DNA from: a candidate division KSB1 bacterium
Lineage (GTDB): Bacteria; Zhuqueibacterota; JdFR-76; DREG01
Direction: 5' to 3'
Length of the DNA stretch: 18,007 nt
Assembly: GCA_022566355.1 (NCBI GenBank)
Contig: JADFJB010000097.1
Span: 1-18,007, forward strand
Shown here: positions 1 through 7,073 of the stretch, piece after piece
Layout: each line of letters starts with the position of its first letter
How positions within the stretch are numbered: the first letter of the stretch is position 1
Program-made: the position numbers and the translations under genes
Notes under the pieces: model-generated
What the model saw: only the letters and a program-made list of their open reading frames with translations
The model's database searches: none
Told to the model about the DNA's origin: nothing

Positions 1-490
1 CGGAAACAAATGTCCCGACGCCTTTCTCAGGATCAGGAAAAATGTCGGAATATGTTTCGAATTCGGATAATGTGACATCAAATGGCTTATCTCCCTCACC
101 CTGCGCGGCTGCGATCAATTGCGGTAATCGTTTGTAACTATCGGGGCCCGCGATGAAATCAATATCCAAATGTTTATCTTCCAATAGATCCGTACGCAAG
201 TTCGTCGCCATGCAGCCGAGTATGCCGATCAGCGGTTTGTTTCTTGTATCTTGTGTCTTGTTTCTTCTGTTATGATGTATCGAATGCACCCGCCCATAGA
301 TCTTCCGATGCGCATGCTCCCTTATCGCGCACGTGTTGAGCATAATAATATCGGCGTCGTCTTCCTTAGGCACGAATGTATAGTTTTCCTTCTTAAGAAT
401 GGCACGGACAAGTTCACTGTCGTACTCATTCATCTGGCATCCATACGTTTCCAAAAATACTGTTTTTTTGTCTTTTGTTTTGATGGTCAT
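1..490 (-). CDS. miaB: tRNA-2-methylthio-N6-dimethylallyladenosine synthase MiaB, N-terminal part (cut by window edge)
   Basis: A reading frame opens at ATG 490 and stays open to the left edge, giving about 163 residues. The visible part is the UPF0004 (methylthiotransferase N-terminal) domain. It carries the motifs YGCQMN (C18), NTCAIRE (C54) and GCM (C93), whose three cysteines bind the auxiliary [4Fe-4S] cluster of this family. The radical-SAM domain (CxxxCxxC) and TRAM domain would lie beyond the edge. The family adds a methylthio group to i6A37 of tRNAs. The YGCQMN form of the first motif favours MiaB over RimO or MtaB. No good Shine-Dalgarno is seen before the ATG. Residues 76-85 (RNKTQDTRNK) are encoded by four tandem 7-bp repeats and form a polar insert between the second and third cysteines. 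Confidence 0.85.
   Translation of the reverse strand, partial: MTIKTKDKKTVFLETYGCQMNEYDSELVRAILKKENYTFVPKEDDADIIMLNTCAIREHAHRKIYGRVHSIHHNRRNKTQDTRNKPLIGILGCMATNLRTDLLEDKHLDIDFIAGPDSYKRLPQLIAAAQGEGDKPFDVTLSEFETYSDIFPDPEKGVGTFVS
237..264. repeat. Heptamer tract (TTGTNTC x4) inside miaB
   Basis: Four tandem 7-bp units on the + strand: TTGTTTC, TTGTATC, TTGTGTC, TTGTTTC. They lie inside the miaB coding frame and encode a polar stretch between two conserved cysteines. The period is the same as in the arrays near 13574 and 14132-14348, and the units are related in pattern (ACAAGAT against AGTATCA/AGTATCC on one strand), but they are not identical. Confidence 0.7.
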
Positions 491-522
491 TTTATTATCG
501 ATTCAGAAAAACATACGGTAAT

Positions 523-558
523 CCTCGACTTCAATATAAGCCTTTTGGGAAGTCGAGG
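523..558. repeat. 10-bp inverted repeat (hairpin) between miaB and the DP2 fragment
   Basis: CCTCGACTTC at 523-532 pairs perfectly with GAAGTCGAGG at 549-558 around a 16-nt loop. Neither side is followed by a T tract, so it is not a typical terminator. It lies just upstream of miaB and close to where recognisable DP2 similarity starts. It could be a regulatory hairpin, a small palindromic repeat or a relic of the left junction. The sequence does not decide between these. Confidence 0.6.
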
Positions 559-851
559 GCATCCATAGGTCTCTAAAAATATCTTTTTTTGTTGACGAAT
601 TACTTAAAGAATTTTATAAACTGGATAAATTTTACAATTTTGAATCAGAAAAAGACCTTCCAGGAGTATTGGTTATGGTTCTTGCTCCACATACATCCGC
701 AGCAATTGTTGGAAGAGTAATAGGATTTTCAGAAACACAAGGTTTTTTTGCGCATCCGATGTTCCATGCTGCTACTAGGAGAGATTGTGATGGCGATGAG
801 GCTTGCGTTATTTTATTGGTAGATGCATTACTCAATTTTTCAAGAAAATTT
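543..851 (+). pseudogene. Fragment of archaeal DNA polymerase D large subunit (DP2/PolC)
   Basis: The frame that opens after the stop at 537-539 encodes a stretch typical of archaeal DP2: FVDELLKEFYKLDKFYN, then LAPHTSAAIVGRVIGF, FAHPMFHAATRR, and the acidic CDGDE motif followed by LLVDALLNFSRKF. In archaeal DP2 the CDGDE region belongs to the polymerase active site, and the segment normally continues towards a PLVLT-type sequence. Here similarity ends at about 851, where the sequence turns into a bacterial M16 peptidase in another frame. It has no start, no left part and no right part, and covers only about 90 recognisable residues of a protein normally over 1000 residues long. DP2 is an archaeal protein, so this is foreign to its bacterial neighbours. 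It is either captured archaeal DNA or an assembly chimera. The left boundary is uncertain, between about 540 and 575. Confidence 0.75.
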
Positions 852-3415
852 CGAATGCCGGCGGCACACTGAATGGTTTCACCACTAAGGATGCCACGGT
901 TTATTTTGAAGTCATTCCTAAAAATGCCCTGGAAATGGCGCTGTGGATGGAATCGGATCGGATGGGATTCCTGCTAAGTACGGTGACCCAGGACGCTTTC
1001 ATGAATCAACAGGAAGTTGTTCAGAACGAAAAAAGGCAACGTGTTGACAACAATCCATATGGCCATACAAGTTATGTAATTGGTAAATGTTTGTACCCGG
1101 AAGATCATCCTTACAACTGGCAGGTTATCGGTGAATTGGTAGACCTGAAAAATGCTGATTTGCAGGATGTGAAAGATTTCTATACCAAATGGTATGGCCC
1201 CAATAATGCGACTATGGTGATCGCAGGCGATTACGACAAAAAACAGGTGAAAGAATGGGTTGAAAAATATTTTGGTGAAATCAAATCGTCTGATCCCGTT
1301 ACTGATCGTGAACCTATGAATGTTACTTTGGAGAGTTCAAAACGAGTTTATCATGAAGATAATTTTGCCAAATCACCGGAATTGAATATGGTATTCCCGA
1401 CAGTCGAGCAATATAGCAAAGACGCTTATGCACTAGCTCTTCTGAGTGATCTGCTTGCGGACGGGAAAAAAGCCCCATTGTACAAGGTTTTGGTCGAAGA
1501 AAAGAAATTGGCGCCATCTGTCTCGGCATTTCAATCCAGCAATGAACTGGCAGGGTCTTTTCGAATTCGAATTCGGGCCTTTCCGGATAAGAATTTAAGT
1601 GAAGTAGAAGTTGCAATTTTTGCAGCCTTAAAAAAATTCGAGGATGAAGGCTTTACGGAAATGGATCTGTCAAGAATTAAGGCTAAACTGGAAACGGGCT
1701 TTTACAACAGAATTTCAAGTATTTTTTTCAAAGCGTATCAGCTCGCATCATACAACGAGTATGCCAACTCACCCGGCTTTATTTCACAGGATTTACAGAG
1801 TTCACTAAACGTTACATCAGAAGATGTTTTAAGGGTTTACAATACCTACATCAAAGACAAACCCTTTGTTTTGACCAGCTTTGTTCCCAAAGGTAAAACT
1901 GAACTTATTGCTGAAAATTCCGAGAGATTCCCGGTAGTGGAAGAGGCTATCGTCAAAATGAAGAAAGAAGAGAAGAAGGCGGCAACCGAAGCGATGGAAA
2001 TAGTTAAAATTCCTACCAGTTTCGATCGTACCATCGAACCGGAAAAAGGTACCAGCCCGGAGCTTACAATACCGACAATCTGGCAAGAGGAGCTTGATAA
2101 TGGTTTGAAAGTCCTGGGGATTGTGCATAATGAACTTCCGTTGGTTCAGTTTTCCCTGACTATAAAAGGTGGAATGTTGATGGATCAGATGGACAAGATC
2201 GGAGTTGCCAACCTGATGACGGATATCATGATGGAAGGCACCAAAAACAAAACACCGGTGGAACTGGAAGAAGCCATAGACGGACTGGGCTCGAGCATAA
2301 GAATGTTAACAACCAAGACATCTATCGTTATCCAGGCAAACATGCTTGCCTCCAAGTTTGAGGAGACTTTCGCCCTCGTCGAAGAAATTTTACTCGAGCC
2401 GCGATGGGATGAGAAGGAATTCGCCAGGGTCAAAGACGAAACCATCGAGACCATCAACCGAAGAAAAGCAAATCCCTCCACAATTGCAAGCGAAGTATTC
2501 TCCAAGCTTGTGTATGGTAAGGATCACATTCTGGCCAATTCTACTTTAGGTACGGTGGAGATTGTCGAGCAGATCACTATCGATGATCAAAAAAGTTACT
2601 ATGAAAATTGCTTTTCTCCGTCTGTTGCCCATATAGCAATTGCGGGTAATATCTCCAAATCAAAGGCGATGAAAGCTTTTAAATCACTGGCTGAAAAATG
2701 GATGGCCAAGGAGGTAGAATTTACCCATTACGAGAATCTGCCGAAACAGGATAAAGCCACAATTTATTTTGTCGATGTGCCAAACGCCAAGCAGTCGCAG
2801 ATAAGAATTGGCTACCTGGCGTTGGCGCAAACAGATCCTGATTACTATGCGGCAACTGTGATGAATTATAAGTTAGGCGGTAGTTTCAGCGGATTTTTGA
2901 ACCTGATTCTCCGTGAAGAAAAAGGCTATACCTATGGCGCCAGAAGCGGATTTTCCGGTAATGTTTATCCGGGTCCATTTACAGCTTCATCAAGTGTAAG
3001 AAGTAATGCCACTTTTGAATCGATGGAAATATTTATCGAAGAATTGAATAAGTACCGTGAAGTTATTTCGGAAGAAGATTTACAATTTACTAAAAATGCA
3101 TTGATTCTATCGAATTCCCGTCGTTTCGAAACCCTGGGCGCTCTACGCGGAATGCTGAATAATATTGCAACCTACAATAAACCAGTAGATTATATCAAAG
3201 ATGAAGAAACTGTGATCCGCAACATGACGATGGAAAGCCACAATAAACTGGCACAGAAATATATTGACCCGAGTAAAATGATCTTTCTTGTGGTCGGCGA
3301 TGCTGAAACTCAACTGGAGGCATTGAAAGAATTAGGGTTAGGCGATCCAATCCTTCTGGATACTGCTGGTAATCCGGTTGGAGAATATCGGATCAGTTTA
3401 ATCCTGAATGAATAA
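803..3415 (+). CDS. M16 family zinc peptidase (pitrilysin-like), N-terminally truncated
   Basis: The protein has two M16 halves. Residues about 11-400 contain AGGTLNGFTTKD, then EVVQNEKRQ with E76 as the probable third zinc ligand, and the HPYNWQVIGE and WYGPNNATMVIAGD segments. Residues about 430-870 form the second, usually non-catalytic half, with REEKGYTYGARSGF near residue 715. Bacterial two-domain M16 proteins are usually above 900 residues and export-directed. Here the HxxEH zinc motif, the signal peptide and roughly the first 60-90 residues are missing, because the sequence before about 836 belongs to a DP2 fragment read in another frame. The ATG at 803 lies inside that fragment and is unlikely to be a real start. 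As written the gene could not give an active peptidase. A hairpin terminator follows the stop. Confidence 0.85.
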   Translation: MRYFIGRCITQFFKKISNAGGTLNGFTTKDATVYFEVIPKNALEMALWMESDRMGFLLSTVTQDAFMNQQEVVQNEKRQRVDNNPYGHTSYVIGKCLYPEDHPYNWQVIGELVDLKNADLQDVKDFYTKWYGPNNATMVIAGDYDKKQVKEWVEKYFGEIKSSDPVTDREPMNVTLESSKRVYHEDNFAKSPELNMVFPTVEQYSKDAYALALLSDLLADGKKAPLYKVLVEEKKLAPSVSAFQSSNELAGSFRIRIRAFPDKNLSEVEVAIFAALKKFEDEGFTEMDLSRIKAKLETGFYNRISSIFFKAYQLASYNEYANSPGFISQDLQSSLNVTSEDVLRVYNTYIKDKPFVLTSFVPKGKTELIAENSERFPVVEEAIVKMKKEEKKAATEAMEIVKIPTSFDRTIEPEKGTSPELTIPTIWQEELDNGLKVLGIVHNELPLVQFSLTIKGGMLMDQMDKIGVANLMTDIMMEGTKNKTPVELEEAIDGLGSSIRMLTTKTSIVIQANMLASKFEETFALVEEILLEPRWDEKEFARVKDETIETINRRKANPSTIASEVFSKLVYGKDHILANSTLGTVEIVEQITIDDQKSYYENCFSPSVAHIAIAGNISKSKAMKAFKSLAEKWMAKEVEFTHYENLPKQDKATIYFVDVPNAKQSQIRIGYLALAQTDPDYYAATVMNYKLGGSFSGFLNLILREEKGYTYGARSGFSGNVYPGPFTASSSVRSNATFESMEIFIEELNKYREVISEEDLQFTKNALILSNSRRFETLGALRGMLNNIATYNKPVDYIKDEETVIRNMTMESHNKLAQKYIDPSKMIFLVVGDAETQLEALKELGLGDPILLDTAGNPVGEYRISLILNE

Positions 3416-3442
3416 TAGTTGACAAAACTATTTTGTTAAGCG

Positions 3443-3475
3443 ATAAGGGTGGTTGCGGCCACCCTTATTATTTCC
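3443..3475 (+). terminator. Rho-independent-like terminator after the M16 gene
   Basis: ATAAGGGTGG (3443-3452) and CCACCCTTAT (3459-3468) form a perfect 10-bp stem with a 6-nt loop, followed by a T-rich tail (TATTTCCTT). It lies 27 nt after the M16 stop. The tail is not a pure T run, so efficiency is uncertain. The rest of the gap to the next gene (to 3629) shows no recognisable gene and probably carries that gene's promoter. Confidence 0.75.
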
Positions 3476-3629
3476 TTCCCAAAATTTCTCTTGCTTGTTT
3501 ATCGAGCTATCCTTTAATTTACATCAATCAAAGAAATTGTCACCTTGTGCCATTCGGCAAGCTCAAGACAAACTTAACGGAGCATCTCTACGATTTGAAA
3601 TTAGAAAACAATTTTAGAAAGGGTCAGAT

Positions 3630-4970
3630 ATGAAGAAACAAATGTGCAGTTCAATCCGATTTATTCTAGTCGCCATACTTGTCCTACCAGTCTTAAGTTT
3701 CTCTCAAAATTCTACTTACGAAAATATTGAAAAATATTTAACCGCCGATTACCCCTATCTGGATGCATTATACAAACATCTGCATATGAATCCGGAGCTT
3801 TCATTTCATGAAGAGCAAACGGCTAAAAGAATTGGCTCCGAATTAAAGAAATTGGGATTTACTGTTACCCATGGTGTGGGCGGCCATGGCGTTGTAGGTG
3901 TCTTGAAAAATGGTTTTGGTCCAACTGTTATGGTCCGCACGGACTTGGATGCACTACCCGTTAAGGAAAACACCGGCTTGGATTATGCCAGCAAAATTCG
4001 GACAAAAGATGACCAGGGCAATGAGGTATCTGTAATGCATGCTTGCGGACACGACATCCATATGACCTCGCTAGTTGGTACTGCGCGAATGTTGGTGAAT
4101 CTGAAAGACTCCTGGGGCGGTACCCTGGTGATGATCGGCCAACCGGCGGAAGAACGCGGCGCCGGCGCCCGAATGATGCTGGCCGATGGTTTATTCCAGA
4201 AATTCCCACGCCCGGATTTTGCCCTGGCGTTACACGCAAGCGCAACCGTTCCCGCTGGCAAAGTGGCTTATTGCGAAGGGTTTATCCTGGCTAATGTAGA
4301 CATGGTAGACATAACAGTTTTCGGTGAAGGCGGTCATGGCGCCTATCCGCATACAACCAAAGATCCGATTGTACTGGCAGCGCAAATCATTCTGAATTTA
4401 CAGACTATTGTCAGTCGTGAGATAAGTCCGTTAGAGCCGGCAGTAGTAACAGTGGGATCGATCCATGGCGGCACTAAACATAATATCATTCCTGATGAAG
4501 TAAAACTGCAACTGACCCTTCGCTCTTACTCGGATGAAGTGAGACAAAAAACCATTGATGCTATCCAGCGTATTTGCCGCGGAGTTGCAAAAGGAGCTGG
4601 TATTTCCGAAAATAAACTACCAAAAGTAACTATACGCAATGAATATACCCCGGCCACTTACAATGATCCCAAATTGACAAGAAGAACTGTACAAGCTTTC
4701 AAAGCGATTTTAGGAGAGGAAAATGTGATTGAAACCGGTCCCGTAATGGCTGGCGAAGATTTCGGCCGCTATGGTCGTGAAGAATCCAAAATTCCGATCA
4801 GTATTTTTTGGCTTGGAGCAGTCGATCCTAAAAAAGTAGAAGAAAGTAAACAAACCGGAAAAGGATTGCCTTCACTTCACTCGGCTTTATTTGCTCCACT
4901 ACCGGAACCTGCCATAAAAACCGGTGTGAAGGCTATGACTGCGACTGTTCTGGATTTGATGAAGCGATGA
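3630..4970 (+). CDS. Exported M20D-family amidohydrolase/peptidase
   Basis: The 446-residue protein belongs to the M20D group (hippurate, N-acyl-amino-acid and IAA-conjugate hydrolases). It carries HACGHDIH (C139, H141), PAEE (E174/E175), ALHAS (H202) and a C-terminal SLHSALF motif, which fit the di-metal ligands of the family. The small dimerisation domain lies at about residues 225-340. The N-terminus MKKQMCSSIR followed by a hydrophobic stretch (residues 11-24) is a signal peptide, so the enzyme should act in the periplasm or outside the cell, unlike most cytoplasmic relatives. The ATG is preceded by AGAAAGG at a suitable distance. It probably hydrolyses N-acylated amino acids or small peptides, but the substrate cannot be read from sequence. 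The stop abuts the stop of the convergent RRM gene with no bases between. Confidence 0.88.
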   Translation: MKKQMCSSIRFILVAILVLPVLSFSQNSTYENIEKYLTADYPYLDALYKHLHMNPELSFHEEQTAKRIGSELKKLGFTVTHGVGGHGVVGVLKNGFGPTVMVRTDLDALPVKENTGLDYASKIRTKDDQGNEVSVMHACGHDIHMTSLVGTARMLVNLKDSWGGTLVMIGQPAEERGAGARMMLADGLFQKFPRPDFALALHASATVPAGKVAYCEGFILANVDMVDITVFGEGGHGAYPHTTKDPIVLAAQIILNLQTIVSREISPLEPAVVTVGSIHGGTKHNIIPDEVKLQLTLRSYSDEVRQKTIDAIQRICRGVAKGAGISENKLPKVTIRNEYTPATYNDPKLTRRTVQAFKAILGEENVIETGPVMAGEDFGRYGREESKIPISIFWLGAVDPKKVEESKQTGKGLPSLHSALFAPLPEPAIKTGVKAMTATVLDLMKR

Positions 4971-5246
4971 TTAAAAACGTCGATTCCCTCCACGGCTTCC
5001 ACCCCCTCCCCGACGGGCTCTAATCACATTAAGTGGTTGTCCTTTTAGTTCATTATTATTTAGGCCTTTAATTGCAGATATGGCTTCTTCCCTATCGGGC
5101 ATCTCTACGAATCCGTATCCCCTTTGCTCCCCGTTGTACCTATCCTTTACGATTTTGACAGAAGTAATTTGACCATAAGCTTCAAACGCCTTTCGTAAGT
5201 CATCTTCAGTAGCTGAATGGGATACATTACCAACGTAGATATTCAT
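4971..5246 (-). CDS. RRM-domain RNA-binding protein
   Basis: A 91-residue protein made of one RNA recognition motif and a short Gly/Arg tail. RNP2 is IYVGNV (residues 3-8) and RNP1 is RGYGFVEM (about 42-49), both with the aromatic residues that stack on RNA. The tail ARRGGGGSRGGNRRF is a glycine-arginine extension, as in small bacterial and cyanobacterial Rbp proteins linked to cold response and mRNA handling. The start ATG has an AGGAG seven bases upstream. A long AT-rich leader region lies upstream, which could host cold-type regulation, but nothing specific is seen. The gene is monocistronic and convergent with the amidohydrolase. Confidence 0.92.
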   Translation of the reverse strand: MNIYVGNVSHSATEDDLRKAFEAYGQITSVKIVKDRYNGEQRGYGFVEMPDREEAISAIKGLNNNELKGQPLNVIRARRGGGGSRGGNRRF

Positions 5247-5454
5247 TCCAAACTCCTACATTATTCAATTTACATTTATATAAGATATAGTTTATCATCA
5301 ATAATTATTTACTTCACTGGAAATTTCAAATTTCTACATATTTACTTAAATTTCAACAATTGGATCTATTGATTTCATAGATGTTGGTTTAATCTACAAC
5401 TGGGGACAATCTTGCAGTTTGGACATTAATCTTCTAGAAAGCATTGCACTATAA
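5247..5454. other. AT-rich intergenic stretch upstream of the RRM gene
   Basis: No open frame of note, no hairpin and no RNA gene is recognisable. The part next to 5250 should contain the promoter of the RRM gene on the minus strand; a TATATAA-like element is present there, but no convincing -35 box. It may also hold unrecognisable upstream remains of the decayed gene at 5455-5778. Confidence 0.4.
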
Positions 5455-5778
5455 ATTCTCAATATTTGGCCAAATCAATTTAAGATGCTCCATGAAAATA
5501 TCCAATCTTTTGAATTGAGATGATGCAGAACTTCCGCCGGGTAAATATACTTTTTATGTCCTGCACGGATTCTATCAATCACCTTTTAACAAGCTATTCC
5601 AAACAGCATTTAATTTCCAAATTGGATCCTTTTTTGATGACCGGTTAATTTCTATCGGATTGACGTCAACCTGTACAGAATCTCAGGTACCTGGAATTGG
5701 GCAGATCGTATCAATTGAATCGTGCAAGTTTTGCTGACTGTAACCAAACTCTAAAAGCAGATATTATTCGACGATCAT
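5455..5778 (+). pseudogene. Frameshifted remnant of a DUF5916-like outer-membrane protein, C-terminal part
   Basis: Three reading frames used in turn give one continuous similarity. First frame (5455-5520): WPNQFKMLHENIQSFELR. Second frame (5522-5670): DDAELPPGKYTFYVLHGFYQ and then IGSFFDDRLISIGLT. Third section (about 5671-5775): LYRISGTWNWADR and then QLNRASFADCNQTLKADIIRR. This follows the order usual in DUF5916 C-termini: a HEN...SFEL segment, a PAG-Y segment, GxFYDG and SLSPTW, L-G-Y--NR--F--R-Q, and I-RLR. At least two frameshifts and several in-frame stops mean it cannot make a protein. The N-terminal carbohydrate-binding-like domain of such proteins is not recognisable upstream. The family name rests on recalled motif order, so it is moderately sure. 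Confidence 0.6.
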
Positions 5779-5899
5779 GAAAAAGAAGAAGTCGCTTTTT
5801 AGCTATCTCGAAATAGCCAGCTCCCAAAAGTTCTTAAGATTAAAGGTTGAATCAAGCGAACATTAATGTAGGAACTCGACTAATAACCCTATCTAAAAT

Positions 5900-6616
5900 C
5901 TACTTTTCTACAACTCGAAAGGTTAGGGTTATATCGTTAAACGGGTTATCCAATACCGGGCTTCCCGCTTCGGTTTCAAGTGTTACTCTTAATTGATGAT
6001 TGCCAGGTTTCCGAGCATTTTCAATCCATACATGTTTCTCTTCATCCAAATAAACATCCTGGCCATCTAAATTATAATGTAATCGATATCCCGATCCTAA
6101 TTCAGCATTGATCACCCTGAAATCAAATAAAATTTGATCTGCTTCTTGCCCACGAAATATTTTTTTGTTAGGTTGGCACACAACCAGAAGTGGTTTGTCG
6201 TTTTGCAACAGAGGTTGTGTTTTTTGTTTATAATAAAAATTTCGAATGACAAGGGCATTTTCATCCTTATTTGTGATTCCATTGGAATTACAAATGAGTC
6301 CGATTACAGCATGTGCTCCCGGGGTAAGTCCGCTAAATGAAACCAATGTATCCTTTTCAAAAGTTAGGTACTGCTCCTGATCAAGTATAAATTGAACACT
6401 AATTCCTTTTTCTTTCCAATCCTCAGGCGACACAATAAACGAAAAAACTACAGTGTCTGATTCCAAAACATGATTTTCGGTTAAGCCAAAAACATGTAAT
6501 TGATATTGGGCATCATTACCACAATTGAAAAATACCAATGAACATATAATCAATAAAATCAACCATTTAAAGCCAAAATTCAAATGGTAATTTCTTCTCT
6601 TCCTCATATTTTTCAT
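5900..6616 (-). CDS. Putative lipoprotein with two Ig-like repeats, function unknown
   Basis: The frame can begin at TTG 6655, but ATG 6616 is preferred: it gives a basic n-region (MKNMRKRR), a hydrophobic core (WLILLIICSLVFF) and then NC, an imperfect lipobox, and has a weak GAAG six bases upstream. After the anchor come two similar blocks of about 75 residues (from LHVFGLTENHV and from LLVVCQPNKKIF). Each has an F-F-V strand, a predicted QFILDQEQY or HYNLDGQDVY turn, and a PGAH or PGNHQLR segment near its end, which suggests a duplicated beta-sandwich. Only the second block carries the W-x-E-N-A type turn. I do not recognise a specific family. The gene lies downstream of a GroES-like gene on the same strand, after a short gap. 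Confidence 0.7.
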   Translation of the reverse strand: MKNMRKRRNYHLNFGFKWLILLIICSLVFFNCGNDAQYQLHVFGLTENHVLESDTVVFSFIVSPEDWKEKGISVQFILDQEQYLTFEKDTLVSFSGLTPGAHAVIGLICNSNGITNKDENALVIRNFYYKQKTQPLLQNDKPLLVVCQPNKKIFRGQEADQILFDFRVINAELGSGYRLHYNLDGQDVYLDEEKHVWIENARKPGNHQLRVTLETEAGSPVLDNPFNDITLTFRVVEK

Positions 6617-6697
6617 AATCATCTTCAGTACGTTAAATGGCTTAATCCAAGTCAACTCAAAGTTGTCCAGGACTAAATTTAATTCGTACTTTAAGTT

Positions 6698-7051
6698 CTA
6701 TTTTCGTTCAATTACCAAAATACCTGATTGAGGTACAACCAAATAATTCTTCCCTTCAAATTTAATATCGATTGCCGATTTACGCAGAAAAATCGCGTAA
6801 TCTCCCACTTCCACTTGCATGGGCACAAATTGAGCGGGAGATCCGGCGGTTTCCCAGGGTTCTTCTGCAACATCATTTGGGCTGGGAAGAGGAATTCCAG
6901 GTCCGGTTGCTGCTATAAAACCACCCTGAACTGTTTCTTTTTCCAGCGCCCATTTGGGTAAATACAAACCCACTTCTGTCCGGGTTTCTCCTTCATCCGG
7001 CTCAATCAAAACTCGATCCCCCAATACGATAAGGCTACTACTAATAGCCAT
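6698..7051 (-). CDS. GroES-like (Cpn10 family) protein
   Basis: The 117-residue protein has the Cpn10 fold pattern. The start VLGDRVLIEPDEGETRTEVGLYLP matches the first strand and the region leading into the mobile loop, and the end has VEVGDYAIFLRKSAIDIKFEGKNYLVV, like the usual VKVGD-V-F--Y-G-E-K--G-EYLI part. It is longer than standard GroES (about 95-100 residues) because of a Pro-rich insert (LPSPNDVAEEPWETAG) in the centre. The typical mobile-loop GGI(V/I)LP is changed to VGLYLP. No groEL lies nearby, so it is probably a divergent paralogue and not the housekeeping GroES. The ATG has AGGAG eight bases upstream. It follows the SDR gene by 22 bp and is probably cotranscribed with it. Confidence 0.82.
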   Translation of the reverse strand: MAISSSLIVLGDRVLIEPDEGETRTEVGLYLPKWALEKETVQGGFIAATGPGIPLPSPNDVAEEPWETAGSPAQFVPMQVEVGDYAIFLRKSAIDIKFEGKNYLVVPQSGILVIERK

Positions 7052-7073
7052 AATTCACTCCTAACTTTTCATA

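Noticed and set aside
251-568. A 105-residue + strand ORF at the left end
   Set aside because: It lies opposite the miaB frame, which has clear conserved motifs.
669-872. A separate 67-residue gene starting at 669
   Set aside because: The frame is open further left, and the similarity to DP2 continues upstream, so it is part of a larger protein fragment and not a small gene.
3433-3633. A 66-residue + strand ORF between the M16 and amidohydrolase genes
   Set aside because: It begins in the terminator hairpin region, has no ribosome binding site or family features and runs into the next start.
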